From NCBI GenBank assembly GCA_038373885.1, contig JAWZYV010019444.1:124001-188000 (forward strand): a stretch of 64,000 nt of DNA, read 5' to 3'. Under the pieces are notes generated by a model. That model was not told where the DNA came from, did not search any database, and saw only the letters and a list, made by a program, of their open reading frames with translations. Made by a program: the position numbers and the translations under genes. The DNA is from Cheiracanthium punctorium (Eukaryota; Arthropoda; Arachnida; Araneae; Cheiracanthiidae). Position 1 is the first letter of the stretch. Each line of letters starts with the position of its first letter. Below are positions 1 through 11,685 of the stretch, in pieces.

Positions 1-364
1 AGCTGATTGTTCTAAAAAGTTCTAGAAGCAATAAAGTTTGTGTTCCATCCTGACAAGTGACTTTTTACTTGAACTTTTTACACCAACTGGACTTTAGAAC
101 GACGAACCCCAGGAGTAGCAGAGTAATTCCGCAACAATAGTTACAAACATTCTTACATTTAATAATGGGATAACTATACTTCAGAAACAGTGATGGATAC
201 AAGTCGAAATGAGACAGAGGTTTCAAGTTTTATGCAAAACGAGACAAACTTTTTTATCATTACTATACAGGGATTTTACGAGCCGAGACAAAGCTTTTCA
301 GCTGTTTTGCGAGATAAGACAGGCTTATTTTTTGTCTCGCATCCATCTTTATCACAAACAAAAA
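1..364. other. Unassigned left-edge DNA
   Basis: No coding signal, terminal repeat or family shared with the rest of the window was recognised. Two overlapping reading frames of about 100 codons occur, but both run into the SINE on the right and show no domain, so I treat them as chance. Confidence 0.4.
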
Positions 365-378
365 TTCATAATAATAAA

Positions 379-628
379 AAAGTCAAACCTTGGCGCAACA
401 GCCCCTCTGCGGGGCCAAGGCCTGCGCTGCCCAACCGCGCCTTCGCGACCATCATCTGGGGTGCGGATGCATATGCCTCGGCCAGGTGGTCAGCCTGACG
501 CGAAGCCCTCAGACAAGCTTGGTCCTCATTTTATCGACCCACTCAAGGGATGAAAGGTTGAATTGAATTTGCCCAGACCGGGATTCGACTCCCGAACCTG
601 TAAGACGGCAGCGTAGTGCGCTAACCAT
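379..628 (-). mobile_element. tRNA-derived SINE, family A, copy 1
   Basis: Read on the minus strand, the element opens with a tRNA-like head. A box-A-like stretch (TTAGCGCACTACGC) lies near 610-624 and a box-B-like stretch (GAGTCGAATCC) near 575-590. A shared body follows (GGGTCGATAAAATGAGG, then a GGTCGCGAAGGCG core) and the copy ends in an AT-rich tail. A perfect 14-bp direct repeat, TTCATAATAATAAA, flanks it at 365-378 and 629-642. This is the target-site duplication expected of target-primed retrotransposition, and it fixes both ends. A second copy lies at 25,857-26,079. Only the SINE class is claimed, not a named family. Confidence 0.88.
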
Positions 629-811
629 TTCATAATAATAAATTAATAGTAAAATCTAGCAAAAATGTGATCACTTTCTGAACCTTTACTTACAAATCAA
701 GAATGTACCGAAGGCATTGAAACAGATGGAAAACGAAATGAAAAGGGAACGAAAAATTGGAAGAGAGTGTTTGCTGGAAAATTACTATACAATTATTAAG
801 CAAATCACGTT

Positions 812-1500
812 GGCTGCATTCGTAAACGCCAAACGAGTTACACTCGTGCAATGAGTTTCCATCTAAGGCGTTCGTAAAGGAAACCGATCTCTGCTAAGGT
901 TTCGCCAGTTGTTTAGAAGATACACTTGCTGCACGTAGTTGTTGTTTTCGAATGGCGTCCGTTGTTATGGAAAAGTATGCTGTTGTGAAAAGTATTTTAC
1001 GTTTTCTAAAGCTGCAAATATTATTTTTTCGAGGAGGAAATTCATGCGTTCGTTAGAAAATGCTATGAAGGTACATAATTTTTCAAAGGTAATCATTTTC
1101 TTGTATTTTTTATTTTAGTAAATTCAAAAATGCATGTTTTAGTGTTGAGATTGAAGTTTATTTAAACCGTTATTAGCGAAATTCGAACTTCTCTTGCTAA
1201 ATACTTTTGAAAAAATGAAGTTGAAATTTCTAAATTTTGATTTGTGCACTGCAATTATGGCCACTCTTTCTTTTAAAAATCCTGTTGATTTTATATTGAG
1301 TATGTACTAAAAACTCTCCTCAGCAAAATTAACGCATTCGGGAATTGTAAACAAACACGCCTGCTACGCGACGAAACTAAATAAATGGAAGTTGTTCGTA
1401 AAGTCAAAGGAAACTGATAACCACTGACAGCACTAAACACACGCATTCCAGTTTTCTTACGAAAACTCGTGCAACGAGTTTGTCGTTTACGAATGCAGCC
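812..1500 (+). mobile_element. Inverted-terminal-repeat DNA element, family T, copy 1
   Basis: The element starts GGCTGCATTCGTAAACG and ends with the reverse complement of that string, giving near-perfect terminal inverted repeats. Just inside both ends is an ACTCGT/ACGAGT subterminal palindrome. A 3-bp direct repeat, GTT, flanks it (809-811 and 1,501-1,503). A second copy in the opposite orientation lies at 2,704-3,461. At 689 bp it is too short for an intact transposase. A conserved stretch around 951-1,055 contains short open frames shared by both copies but no recognisable domain. A 3-bp duplication with GG-initial termini would fit PIF/Harbinger-like elements; that classification is an inference. 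Confidence 0.8.
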
Positions 1501-1630
1501 GTTGTCAGGCGTATATTCAGAATTTTTTTTTTTCGGGGAAATGTGAAATGCAGTCGTATGTAAACAAAGTTCTATGTCTGTACTACGCAAAATTTTGAAA
1601 GCTTATTACAAAAATTAGGAAGAAGGTTTG

Positions 1631-1843
1631 CACCCTCTCAAAAAAGTATTCGAGTAAGAGTTAAACTTCTTGCGCTATTTTTGTATATAAAAAGCTATTT
1701 AAAATGGAATATGAATTAGATTATGCATAATTATAACCTCTTTCACATTTCTGTTGTGTTGTCCGTTTTACAAAAGCTCATTAATTATTCACAAAGTGAA
1801 ATAGAAAATTACTTTTATAGTCGAATACTTTTTTGAGAAGGTG
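1631..1843. mobile_element. Short MITE, family S, copy 1
   Basis: The ends are inverted repeats: CACCCTCTCAAAAAAGTATT on the left, and on the right the reverse complement of CACCTTCTCAAAAAAGTATT. The interior is AT-rich and non-coding. A related element with the same terminal AAAAAAGTATTCG motif and a similar internal AATATGAATTAG-type string lies at 28,666-28,893. No clear target duplication was seen, so exact ends and superfamily are open. Confidence 0.5.
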
Positions 1844-2703
1844 TATTTCAGTGGGGAAACATTAAAAAAATTATTAAGTTTTTGGATTATTATAATGGAT
1901 TGAATCAGTTAAGCCACAGGTACCCAACACCCCCTTCAGACTTCATGCAAAGGACGCATTTAAGGGGAGGTTCCGGATCCCCTTCCCACACCGAAATGTT
2001 GATTTTTATTACTAAAATGATAATAATATAGTCTTTTTGTGAAAAATTCTGCCTTTTCTATCTTCAGACCCCCTCCGAAATTTTTGGACCCCCTACAAAA
2101 TGTTTTTCTGGATACGTGCCTCATTTCATGGCTCACGCTGCTCAGTCATAAGTGCACCTCCCTCCCCATAATAATTTAGAAACTTACCATATCTGAAAAG
2201 TTTTGTGCGTCTGATGCGCGCGTTTGAGCGGCAGAAGTTGTCCAAATGATTGATTGAAGGTCCAATGTCGTGCCACCCAGAGCTCCACGATGTTTACAAG
2301 TGGCGTCAGCTGCCCATTCATAATAAACGAAATTTCCAATTTTAGCTACACGAATAAATCGTTAGTTTTTGAAAAACGCACAAGTGGGCGGAAATACAAA
2401 AATTAAAATTACTTATAACATCTAAATAATAAAAGCCGTTACTGTCACAGTTCCGGGATCGACCCATCGCTCGCGCTGCAACTGCGAGCGATGCCGTGTT
2501 AAAATTTTGAATAAATAAATATTATTTTTGTTAAATTCAGCCGTGTTAAAAATTTGGTAAAAACGAAATTTTTATCTCTAACTAAAAGCAAAAACTTTTT
2601 ATGCAGTTCGAAAGATCTCTAAAAAGTTAACCCTTTTTGAATTTACAACTACTTTCAACTCTAAGTATTTAGCGAGATATCACACCTTGAAAAAGTAAAC
2701 AGA
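1844..2703. other. Spacer between the opposed family T elements, unassigned
   Basis: The stretch has C-rich patches (about 1,930-2,110) that resemble worn MITE ends, and a GC-richer piece at about 2,200-2,300. I could not define element boundaries or coding sequence here. Confidence 0.35.
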
Positions 2704-3461
2704 AGCTGCATTTGTAAACGACAAACTCGTTGCACGAGTTTTCGTAAGAAAACTGGAATGCGTGTGTTTAGTGCTGTCAGTGGTTATGAGTTCCCTTTGA
2801 CTTTACGAACAACTTCAGTTTATTTAATTTCGTCGCCTAGGAGACGTGTTTGTTTACAATTCGCGAATGCGTTAATTTTGCTGAGGAGTGTTTTTAGTAC
2901 ATACTCAATATAAAATCAACAGGATTTTTAAAAGAAAGAGTGGCCATAATTGAAGTGCACAAATCAAAATTTAGAAATTTCAAAATTTTTAAAAAGTATT
3001 TAGCAAGAGAAGTTCAAATTTCGCTAATAACGGATTAAATCAACTTCAATCTCAACACTAAAACATGCATTTTTGAATTTACTAAAATGAAAAATACAAG
3101 AAAATGATTACCTTTGAAAAATTATGTACCTTCGTAGCATTTTCTAACATACGCATGAATTTCCTCCTCGAAAAAATAATATTTGCAGCTTTAGAAAACG
3201 TAAAATACTTTTCACAACAACATACTTTTCCATAACAATGGCCGCCATTTGAAAACAACAACAACGTGCAGCAAGTGTATCTTCTAAACAACAGACGAAA
3301 CCTTAGCAGAGATCAGTTTATTTCGTTTGAAACTAATCGCACTCAGTTTTGTATACGAACGCTCTAGATTCAAAAATGTATGCACTCAGTTTCCTTTACG
3401 AACGCCTTAGATGGAAACTCATTGCACGAGTGTAACTCGTTTGGCATTTACGAACGCAGCC
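2704..3461 (-). mobile_element. Inverted-terminal-repeat DNA element, family T, copy 2
   Basis: This is the reverse-orientation partner of 812-1,500. It is collinear over almost the full length, including the ACTCGT/ACGAGT subterminal palindrome and the central stretch around 3,080-3,250. It is flanked by the 3-bp repeat AGA (2,701-2,703 and 3,462-3,464), different from copy 1, so the two copies were inserted independently. Copy 2 is about 70 bp longer because a subterminal segment near 3,330-3,400 (CACTCAGTTT...ACGAACG) is partly duplicated. Its first base is A where copy 1 has G. Confidence 0.78.
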
Positions 3462-3464
3462 AGA

Positions 3465-3789
3465 GAAGCAAACGACACGATTCCTTCCTTGATTCTTTAA
3501 AAAAAATCACGGAACATAATATCTCGCGTAGATCGATTAGATGACGACATAGAGACTCCTTTTGCATGACAAGTAATGCAAGGACAGTTTTATTTAAGTT
3601 CTATTTAACTGAAAAATTTTGACAGATTTTGGGCAAATTTATTCAGAATGTGTAAAATTTTGTTTGCACAACACTTAACATTGTAGGAATCTATTTGTCT
3701 TTCTATTTGTAGGAATTCTTTTTTAGAAATCGGCAACACTCTGAGATGGAATTGTAAACGTATATTGTTGTTGTTTGAGGAAGTCATGT
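3465..3789. other. Unassigned AT-rich DNA
   Basis: A minus-strand open frame of 60 codons has no recognisable features. No repeats shared with the rest of the window were seen. Confidence 0.35.
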
Positions 3790-4505
3790 TTTTTTTCCCA
3801 TTGTTCTCACCTGAGTGTTTTTAAATGTTAATGGCGTGACATTTGGGAAATCGTATTTTAAAAGTGTTTGAGAGTTTTAGATTGTTTTGGTGACAGCATT
3901 TGTTTAATTTTGAATTCGTTTAACCGGATGGATTTTGATTTCAACGTTGTTGGATCGTAATTTTTATTTCGATTATTTTGGGACATTTGTTTTATTTTTG
4001 TCATAAATCCATAAGCGCTTGTTTAATTTTGAAGTGTTTAATTGGGTGTTTTAGATTGTTTTGGTGACATTTTGAATTCGTTTAACCGGATGGATTTTGA
4101 TTTCAACGTTGTTGGATCGTAACTTTTACTTAGATTGTTTTGGGACATTTGTTTTGTTTTTGTCGTTTTGAATTCATTGTTGTGGGAAGTTTTTTTTAAC
4201 TCCTTAAAAAGTTGACGTAGCACTCTTCATTTGAAAAAGTGCAGTGTTTTTAAACGTTAAAGGATTTAAGTGTAGTGTTTTAGTGAAAACTTATTTTAAT
4301 GGACTTGATTTCAACGTTGTTGGATCATGGCTTTTATTTAGGTTAATTTGACCGTTTAAATTAGGCTAAACGCATTGTTTTTAAATGTTACAGGTGTTTA
4401 AATATAGTGTTTTTGTGAAAGCTTAATGGATTTTGATTTCAACGTTGTTGGATCATAGCTTTTATTTAGATTAATTTGGTGTCGTTTATTTTGTTTTTGT
4501 CGTAA
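3790..4505. repeat. Degenerate long-unit tandem repeat
   Basis: A core string GATTTTGATTTCAACGTTGT recurs at about 3,931, 4,093, 4,302 (one deletion) and 4,429. Each copy is followed by TTGGATC and a T-rich tail with a GGACATTTGTTTT-type motif. Spacing is irregular (about 162, 209 and 127 bp), so this is an old, eroded array with internal deletions. It abuts the left end of the next element at 4,512 and may belong to it. Confidence 0.6.
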
Positions 4506-4511
4506 ATCTAT

Positions 4512-5784
4512 AATTACTAGCCGGCGAACCCTCCAGCATAGCTGGCTCGTGAAAATTCGCTTAAAAATTGGCCGACCAGTAAGGTAGACTTCGTGCCTTT
4601 ATTAACTGTGTCAGTCAGTCTAACGACTAAGTCTATGATTTTATTTTTTAAAAATTGGAGTCATGTTTCAACAATTCATCTCTAAATTTTAGAATTTCGT
4701 TCTGTTGAATCCAATATCTTAAAAAAACAGAAAGAAATTCTAGAGTTCAGAGCGATAAATGACTGTTAGAACACAGACATGTAGAAGGGGACATGTATCA
4801 GGTGCGGTCGTTGCACGCCACCCGCGCGAGCAGGCGTATTGAATTTTAAAAAATATACGATTACGGACAAACTATTGAGCTTTCATTCAGCTGGTCCGTT
4901 GGCGGACCAGGTGGTCGCTGAAGGTGGGTAGACTTCGTGCCTTTGTTAACTATGTCCGTCAGTTTAACGACTATGATTTTAATTTTTAAAAATTGGAGTC
5001 ATGTTTCAACAACTCAACTCTGAACTGAACTTTAGAATTTTGTTCTGTTGAATCCTATATCTTCAAAAAACAGAAAGAAATTCTAGAGTTCAGAATTGAG
5101 TTGTTGCAACACGATTCCAATTTAAAAAAAATAAAATCAAAGACGTAGTTGTTAGACTGAACAGTTAACACCCCCCTCCTTCTTTTCTGCGTTCGCGTTA
5201 CGGCAGGAAGATTGGTTATTATACCGAAGACTGAACTCTATTTGTTTTTTAGTAGCTGCATAGGTATTAGCGATAAATGACTGTTAGAACACAGACATGT
5301 AGAAGGGGACATGTATCAGGTGCGGTCGTTGCATGCCGCCCGCGCGAGCAGGCGTATTGAATGAAAAAAAAATATACGATTACGGACAAACTATGAAGCT
5401 TTCATTCAGTCGGTCCGTTGGCGGACCAGCTGAATGAAAGGTGAGTAGCCCGTAGGTTTTGGTCGTGAAGAGGCTGTGGGCGGACCAGCTGGTCGCCGGA
5501 TGCGGCCGCTCACCGAAACGTGAAAAAGCAGCCCCTGTGTTGCATAGGCTGGACGTAAAGCGGTCGCACCAGCTGGTTGTCGAAGGCAGACGGTCCGTAG
5601 GTTACAAATTTTGGTCGCGAATAGGCTCGTGTGCCGTAAGTTGCACAAGCCAGTCGCGAAGCGGTCCGTATGCCGTAGGTTGCACAAGCCAGTAGCGAAG
5701 CGGCCCGTATGCTCTAGGTTGCACATTTTGGTCGCGAAACGGCCATCGACTACCGAAACTGGTCGCTGAAGGTGGCTAGTAATT
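4512..5784. mobile_element. Composite repeat element with AATTACTAGCC ends
   Basis: Both ends carry AATTACTAGCC in inverted orientation. Inside are two partly duplicated blocks: GGTAGACTTCGTGCCTTT at 4,581 and 4,926, and GCGATAAATGACTGTTAGAA at about 4,753 and 5,271. There is also a long internal hairpin at about 4,940-5,175 and a GC-rich minisatellite at about 5,415-5,765. No transposase or reverse transcriptase frame is visible. The class is undetermined. The CTAGT-containing end recalls Helitron-type termini, but the inverted ends argue against a simple Helitron. Confidence 0.55.
5415..5765. repeat. GC-rich minisatellite inside the composite element
   Basis: Variants of a 40-50-bp unit recur with motifs such as GCGAAGCGGTCCGTATGC, GTAGGTTGCACAAGCCAGT and TTTTGGTCGCGAA. 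The array is markedly GC-richer than its surroundings and is open on both strands for about 80-105 codons. That openness follows from the repeat and is not evidence of a gene. Confidence 0.65.
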
Positions 5785-6639
5785 CATATCTTATGCAAAA
5801 TAATTTTTAATATACAAAACCAACGTAGGAAATTGTCAACGTTGCAAAACTTTATTGGGTTCTCTAGGAAGAATAATTTTTCGAGAAGGGGAAAGGAAGA
5901 CAGTTAGACATGCTTGTTTGTTTTTTATCTTCGTAGACAATATATTCTCAAATATGTTTACATTTTTAATATACAAATGGAAGAAAAGTTTTTACGAAAG
6001 ATAAATTAATATTTTTTAAAATTTTAAATGAATTACTCTGAACTAATAAATGTACCTGGCCACCACTTTATGCTGATCAGTGACACAATACAAAGATCAA
6101 ACAAAACACCAAATAGTGGGAACTGAATTCAGTTCCCACTATTCTGTGAGACATTGCTGTCAGCTGAAGAAAATCAAAAATTTTTCGGTCGAAACAATCG
6201 TACTGATTACGATAAGTACCTTGTTATGTGTGTCGTTTTACAAAGTTATATATATATATCACAATAGAAAGAAATTCGGATCTTACTGTAGAAATCTCAT
6301 AAAAGATATTTTTTTTGAAGAAAACTCTTGTGAATTTTTTTTCCCGAAATTCGAATAGATTTTTTTTTTTCTACAAAAGTGACTAAAACTGCAAAATTAA
6401 GGTGTAGTAACTTTGTAGGTGTTTCACATTTTGCCCATTTTTTTTTCTGTGGGTGCTTGAGCCCAGAGCAACGCATGTAGTACGGAGCCCTTACTACATG
6501 AAAAATGGCTGAAAAATCAGAGCTTAATACCTTTATTTTCGGATTCTAAAATAAGACATTAAGTTGCTTATTACAATGTGACTTCATATTAAATATATTT
6601 TAAGTTAAACAATTAAACCGACCTATTTTTATTTTTACT
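5785..6639. other. Unassigned AT-rich DNA with a perfect palindrome
   Basis: A short stretch at about 5,785-5,835 resembles part of MITE family S. A perfect 32-bp palindrome centred on GAATTC occupies 6,112-6,143. A 92-codon open frame (6,080-6,358) crosses the palindrome and has no domain features. Nothing else was identified. Confidence 0.4.
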
Positions 6640-7290
6640 TTCCGAACATGTACCATGTAAGGAAAGTATTGTCATCATGAAAAAATTCGACTTCGAGATT
6701 TTGGTGTATTGACAAGTTTCGAGGTCTTCTGAATTCATTTATGCTATTTTTACCAGATGTATGTATGTATGTGTGTGTGTGTGTATGTGAGTGAACACGA
6801 TAGCTCCTAAACGGGACATTCGATTGAGCTCAAATTTTTATATATGTTATAAACCTCCGTCGCAAGACCGGTATTGATTTTGGTGTGTATAGGACTTATA
6901 GTTTTTCTACAGGGCTACGACAAATATTTCTTTTACATTATGGCCTATGGGAGGAAATTCTTGTAAGTGCGCTAGCGTTTAAACGGTACATCCGATTGAG
7001 CTCAAATTGGGTATACATATTATAAACCACCATCGTAAGACTGGTATTGATTTTGATGTGTATAGGACTTATAGTTTTTATACAGGTCTACGAAAAAGAT
7101 TTCTTTTACATTATGGCCTATGGAGGGAAATTATTGAAAGTGCGTTAGCGTTTAAACGGCGCATTCGATTGAGCTTTAGTTTGGTATATATGTTTGAATT
7201 ATTCATCGATTAAAATTTATTTAAATGCTTGGTAATGATCTTAATTGTAAGTGTTCGGAAAGTCGAGTGGAGTCACTGCAGATTTTTTCT
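6640..7290 (+). mobile_element. Dispersed repeat, family R, copy 1
   Basis: The left end has a small hairpin (TACTTTCC...GGAAAGTA around ACATGTACCATGT). It continues through a conserved AGGTCTTCTGAATTCATT block and a GT/TATG microsatellite (about 6,758-6,788), then two tandem copies of a roughly 173-bp unit marked by TTTACATTATGGCCTATGG (6,933 and 7,106). It ends GTGTTCGGAAAGTCGAGTGG followed by a GGAGTCACTC near-palindrome. Copies lie at 24,704-25,170 (inverted) and 26,318-27,695. No coding capacity is visible, so it is a non-autonomous element of unknown class. Confidence 0.7.
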
Positions 7291-7538
7291 TTTTAAATTG
7301 TATGATAAAACTTAATACTTATTCAGGGTGGCATACAAGCTATATTTTCCTAATAGTCTCCGTCATTCAGACAGTTTACGTTTTATGAGGCCCCTAGGGA
7401 CTATGCAATTTTTGAGGCCGCTCTACAAAAACCACCAAGGCCTTTTTAAGGCCTCTGACCTCGACTTTTCAATAAATTTCTTTTGTTGCTACTTATGCCC
7501 TCTGACAACCTGGCACCTGGCCCTCAGAATTTTTTGTG

Positions 7539-7767
7539 TTGTGTTGTGTGTGTGTTAAGGCAAACCTGCACGCAGGGTATCTGCCTAGGATGGGGAGTGC
7601 CTTGGTAGGAGGACTTTCTAAGGGGTTCTAACGCGTATTCACGTTACATCTGGAGAAAACCTACCAAAACTCCAGACCGTTAGATCGACAGCCGCGCGAT
7701 GGGACCCGAACCCGGGACCTTCACACCTCGGCCGTCTACCATTTTCAGTGGCATGCCATGGTGAGGC
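7539..7767 (-). mobile_element. tRNA-derived SINE, family B, copy 1
   Basis: On the minus strand the head contains TGGTAGACGGCCGAGG and a strong box-B-like AGGTCCCGGGTTCGGGTCCC (about 7,699-7,718). The body contains GTTTTGGTAGGTTTTCTCCA and AACGTGAATACGCGTTAGAA. The flanks are a 13-14-bp direct repeat, CAGAATTTTT(T)GTG, at 7,525-7,538 and 7,768-7,780, differing by one T. A GT-rich tail adjoins the left flank. Other copies: 39,292-39,499 and about 47,283-47,476. Confidence 0.85.
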
Positions 7768-7780
7768 CAGAATTTTTGTG

Positions 7781-9000
7781 AATTTAAAATTGTGCTCTTG
7801 TATTGTAATGTATCACACCTCCTAAACTTACCACACTTTATAAGATTATTTTATCAGTAAAAAAATGTTCAAAGGATTATCATCCCCCTTTTATTATGTG
7901 AAAAAACACGCACACACACACACAACCTGAATCCGTGAAAATAATTTTTAAGCGAAGTTTTTTTTAAATGGAGGGTGAAGGATTTCCAAAAAAGTTAATT
8001 TATATCAATGTTCAAGAAATTACTAGCAATTATGTATAATAAATAGATCAATTAAAACTCACCAACTCAAGATTAATTTAGATCTTAACTTAATAATAAA
8101 TGTATTTCTTCACTAATTATAAAGCACGCCACAAAAATTTCAGTCTTCAAAATTAATTTTTGCAGTTAAGTAACTTTTTAACAAGAAACTGTTGCAAGGC
8201 TGAATGGCGTAAAGCTAACGCATTTTTCTACCAACCAGTTGATCCATGTTCGTACGTCTTCACAGGAATCGGAAGAAGCGAAGAAGTTCCGTATATTCAA
8301 GATAGATGGCAGCACTACATTTTTTTCTCGTACCAGTCACTGTGTGGTCACCTTGTGTCACAAGGTGACTGTCACGTGAATAGGAGATATCGACCTTACA
8401 GTGACTATGCATTGATTGCTCGTGACCAGATTGTGACAGTCACTTAAGGGTCACTATGCTATCAGGATAACAATGCGCGCTGTAAAAGTTTGAAAAGAAG
8501 GAAAATTGGTTTGGGTGCTGCTAGTCTGGAAAGTTCTCAGCCGTGAATCCGATTTGGCCGGGCTCCCACTAGTAAACCAAACCTTTAAACTACATGCGTT
8601 TGCTTTTGCAGTGGTGCTCTGAACGGCCAGCGTTTTCTTACGAATTACGCTTAAACTACTACGATAGTGTGATTATAGTCTGGAGATAACGTGGGGGGAT
8701 GCTCAATTGCTGTATTATGCATCGCAATGCTAATCTTATAGTACTCGGCTTTATGGTGTGAGGGTGGTATTGGATTTTACTCCCGCACACAACTACGATT
8801 TATCGGTACGCTTACCAACAGCGCTATGTGGTTTTATAGTTTGGTTTTAGGTTTTAGAGGTTTATGGTTTTATAGTTTGTTCTCCTTATTTTCAGAGCTT
8901 GTCTGTAGTTACGTTTCAACAGGACAGTGAGCTACCACACTTCACATGCAATTTTCATACAACTTTCTTTTTAGCTCACTATATTACATTGTTACCCAGG
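7781..9000. other. Unassigned flank DNA
   Basis: Mixed AT-rich sequence with a CA microsatellite (about 7,908-7,924) and a near-perfect 23-bp palindrome at 8,347-8,369 (GTCACCTTGTG, one base, then its complement). A 95-codon open frame at 8,160-8,447 shows no domain. I see no gene. Confidence 0.4.
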
Positions 9001-9092
9001 CCCCGGGGCGTAGCCAGAGGGGGGGGGATGATATCGGGATATATCACCCGAAATTTTCGGATTAGTTAGCATGGAGCTTATGCTTTATTTAC
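9001..9092. mobile_element. Fragment of the GGGGCGTAGCC MITE family
   Basis: GGGGCGTAGCCAGAGGGGGG at about 9,004 matches the left end of the hAT-type MITEs at 40,506, 47,704 and 50,716. A TTACCCAGG direct repeat (about 8,992 and 9,089) may be the target duplication, but the right end does not show the expected inverted terminus. The copy is decayed or internally rearranged. Confidence 0.45.
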
Positions 9093-11646
9093 CCAGGCTC
9101 AGGCCCTTGCAGGAACTTCGTTTATTTATTCACGACTTATTTCATTCCCACCCGAAATATTTTCTTGCCTTGTCTGGCCAGACTCTTTTTCAGATTTACT
9201 GCAAATCTGACATACTTGTTCAAGTAATTGGAGAAGTTCTAGTTTCAACATGCCTCTCTCGTTGAACTTCGGCTACGTGTGGAGACGATGGGCTGTCATT
9301 CTTCAACAACACATCAAAAGCCTTTTACATTTAAATGCAGCGGTGTGTGAGCAGCGATTATTGACAGTCGTGGAGGCATTTTAAATCATTTAACATCAAT
9401 ATTTCATGTAATCTAAGAAAAAAATTTGGATTTATCATCATTTCTTATCTTTCTTGGTGCTGCAATTTAGACGGTCAATTGTGTATTTCATACTTTCCTA
9501 AGTTGAATTATAAACAAATTGTCTGTTCTTCTGGCAATATATTTAAGTAGATAATAGAGATTTTTTTTTTGTGGCACTGTTCAACGTTATGCGTAATACA
9601 AGTCAGGAAGGATTTGAAATAACAACAACAACAATAAAAGTTATTAAATTGAAATAAAATTAAGAGTAAGCCAGTTTAGAGAAATTTCCGGATTTTATTT
9701 TATTAAATTTCTTTATAAGACGATGTTACACCGGAAAAATAATTTTGTGTTCCTTACTTAAAACAAAATTAGTCGTGCAACTTTAAGTACACAAGAAAGA
9801 CACCCACAAATTAAGTTAAGTGTGAGTTACACTGAATTTTATTTATTTCAACAAAGTACAGTTTACATTCTGATCCTCGTTCTGAAGAACGTGGAATTTA
9901 ACATAAAAATCACTGTACCCTTAGAGCGTTCAGACAAGAAGCAAAATTATGAGAAAAGCAGACGAATAAATGTGCATACGTAGAAAATAAAACATCAGAA
10001 ATATATTCACCGTTCAGTCAGAGGAACTCTCATGTCATTCATTAACTTAAAAGTGACTTGATTTAGCACTTGCGAGAAGTCTACATGCCTTCTTAAAAAT
10101 TATTAATATTTCCTTACATTTGATATGCATATCAATAAGTTTGCGAATGATTGATGGAGAAGGGTGGATGCTGTAGCCCTGTGGCGAAATGCGCTAGATT
10201 TGTTTGTATGCATAGTCACTCAAACGAGTATTTCTGATAAAAACGTTCATGAATACCAAACAATACTAGGTTCTGTGTTATTAAAAGGTTGAGAAAATTT
10301 GAATCTCAGCTTTTCTTATCTGAATCTGAATCGTTGTTGATGGCATACAGACACAACTAAAGGAGTTAAGTGCGGGCCTCATGTCCTACGTTGAACTTCT
10401 CATGAATACACATTTCAACAACTTTGCACCTTTTAAAGAAAGTTTATTAGTTGTGTGTGTGGGGAAAACTATGATAATTTTGTCTAAATGCTCTTACAGA
10501 TGTGTTCATTAAAATTTTCATAAAAGTAGATTTCAGAAAACAAATTCTTTTAAATAACATTTAGATATGAAAAAGCACTTGCTTCGTCTAAATAAGACAA
10601 GGCTTTTCCATTGGAGACCTTTGCCCTATAAAAAACTGCCTTTAGAATACAGAGTTAGAAAGCGCAACTTTGTATTAAAAGCAGTAAATTAAATTTAGAA
10701 AAATTAAACAGAAAAATTTTACCATTAAGTTTTTGTTGAGAAATAACTAGTTGCATAGCTCGGAAGTAAAAAGATGATTTCAGTTACTGTAGCTGTATGT
10801 GAATGTATCCTTCAATTTCCGGTACTGAGATAAACGATAGAAAACATACTAAAAATACAATTATTTGTAGACCTTTTTAAGAAAGCATTAACTACAAATT
10901 TGAACTAAGTATACATTTTTGTCAATACATGCTTTTAGTTTTGCATCTTATGAAAGTTTAAATAGCCAAAATGGGAAATTATCCTGAGCAGTTATCTAAT
11001 AAAATGACATATTATTTTAATATGTAGCGCGATGATTTCATTTAAAAAAAATACCTGGATAAACAAATAATCCATTTAAATAAATATATATATATAGTAT
11101 GGGGTAAAAACTTTTCAATCTATCAAAATTAAGAGATTTAGTAAATCTGGGTAAATTACACTGATCTAAAACGAGAACAGTCTATTGTTGAAAGTGTAAA
11201 CTGCAAAACAATTAAGACATTTTTGTTAATATTAATTTTTAATGTTTCAAAAGATATGCTACGGAACATTTCCAACTAGTCACCACATTTGCTTTAAACT
11301 AATGGAAAGTTAAAGTTCTTAGTAATCTACTTGGATGTTTTGTTTTTAAAGTAGCTATCTGCAGGCCAATTTTATACGATTCGATTCTTCTATCCTGGGA
11401 GACATCCCTGGAGAAGGAAGAAGTTTAGGAGCATTTAAAATCTTGTATAAAATGTTATTATAAAATGTAGTATATCTATCTATTCCTTTTTTAAAAAAAT
11501 TCCACATAAGAGCCTTTTTTAATAACTCTCTTTTAATCCCTAAAATCTATTAATCTAGTTATTGCTGCTCATATACATGCGTTGTATATGTATATAAAAT
11601 TTCCGTGTGTTTGTGTAAATGGAAATAGAACTGAACCTCGAACTGC

Positions 11647-11685
<39 letters not shown>

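Noticed and set aside
5406..5726. A 106-codon minus-strand frame with repeated CNLRHT units
   Set aside because: It is produced by the minisatellite period, and a frame of similar length is open on the other strand.
4512..5784. Helitron call based on a CTAGT-containing end
   Set aside because: Helitrons lack terminal inverted repeats, and no TC 5' end or stable 3' hairpin was placed correctly. The class is left open.
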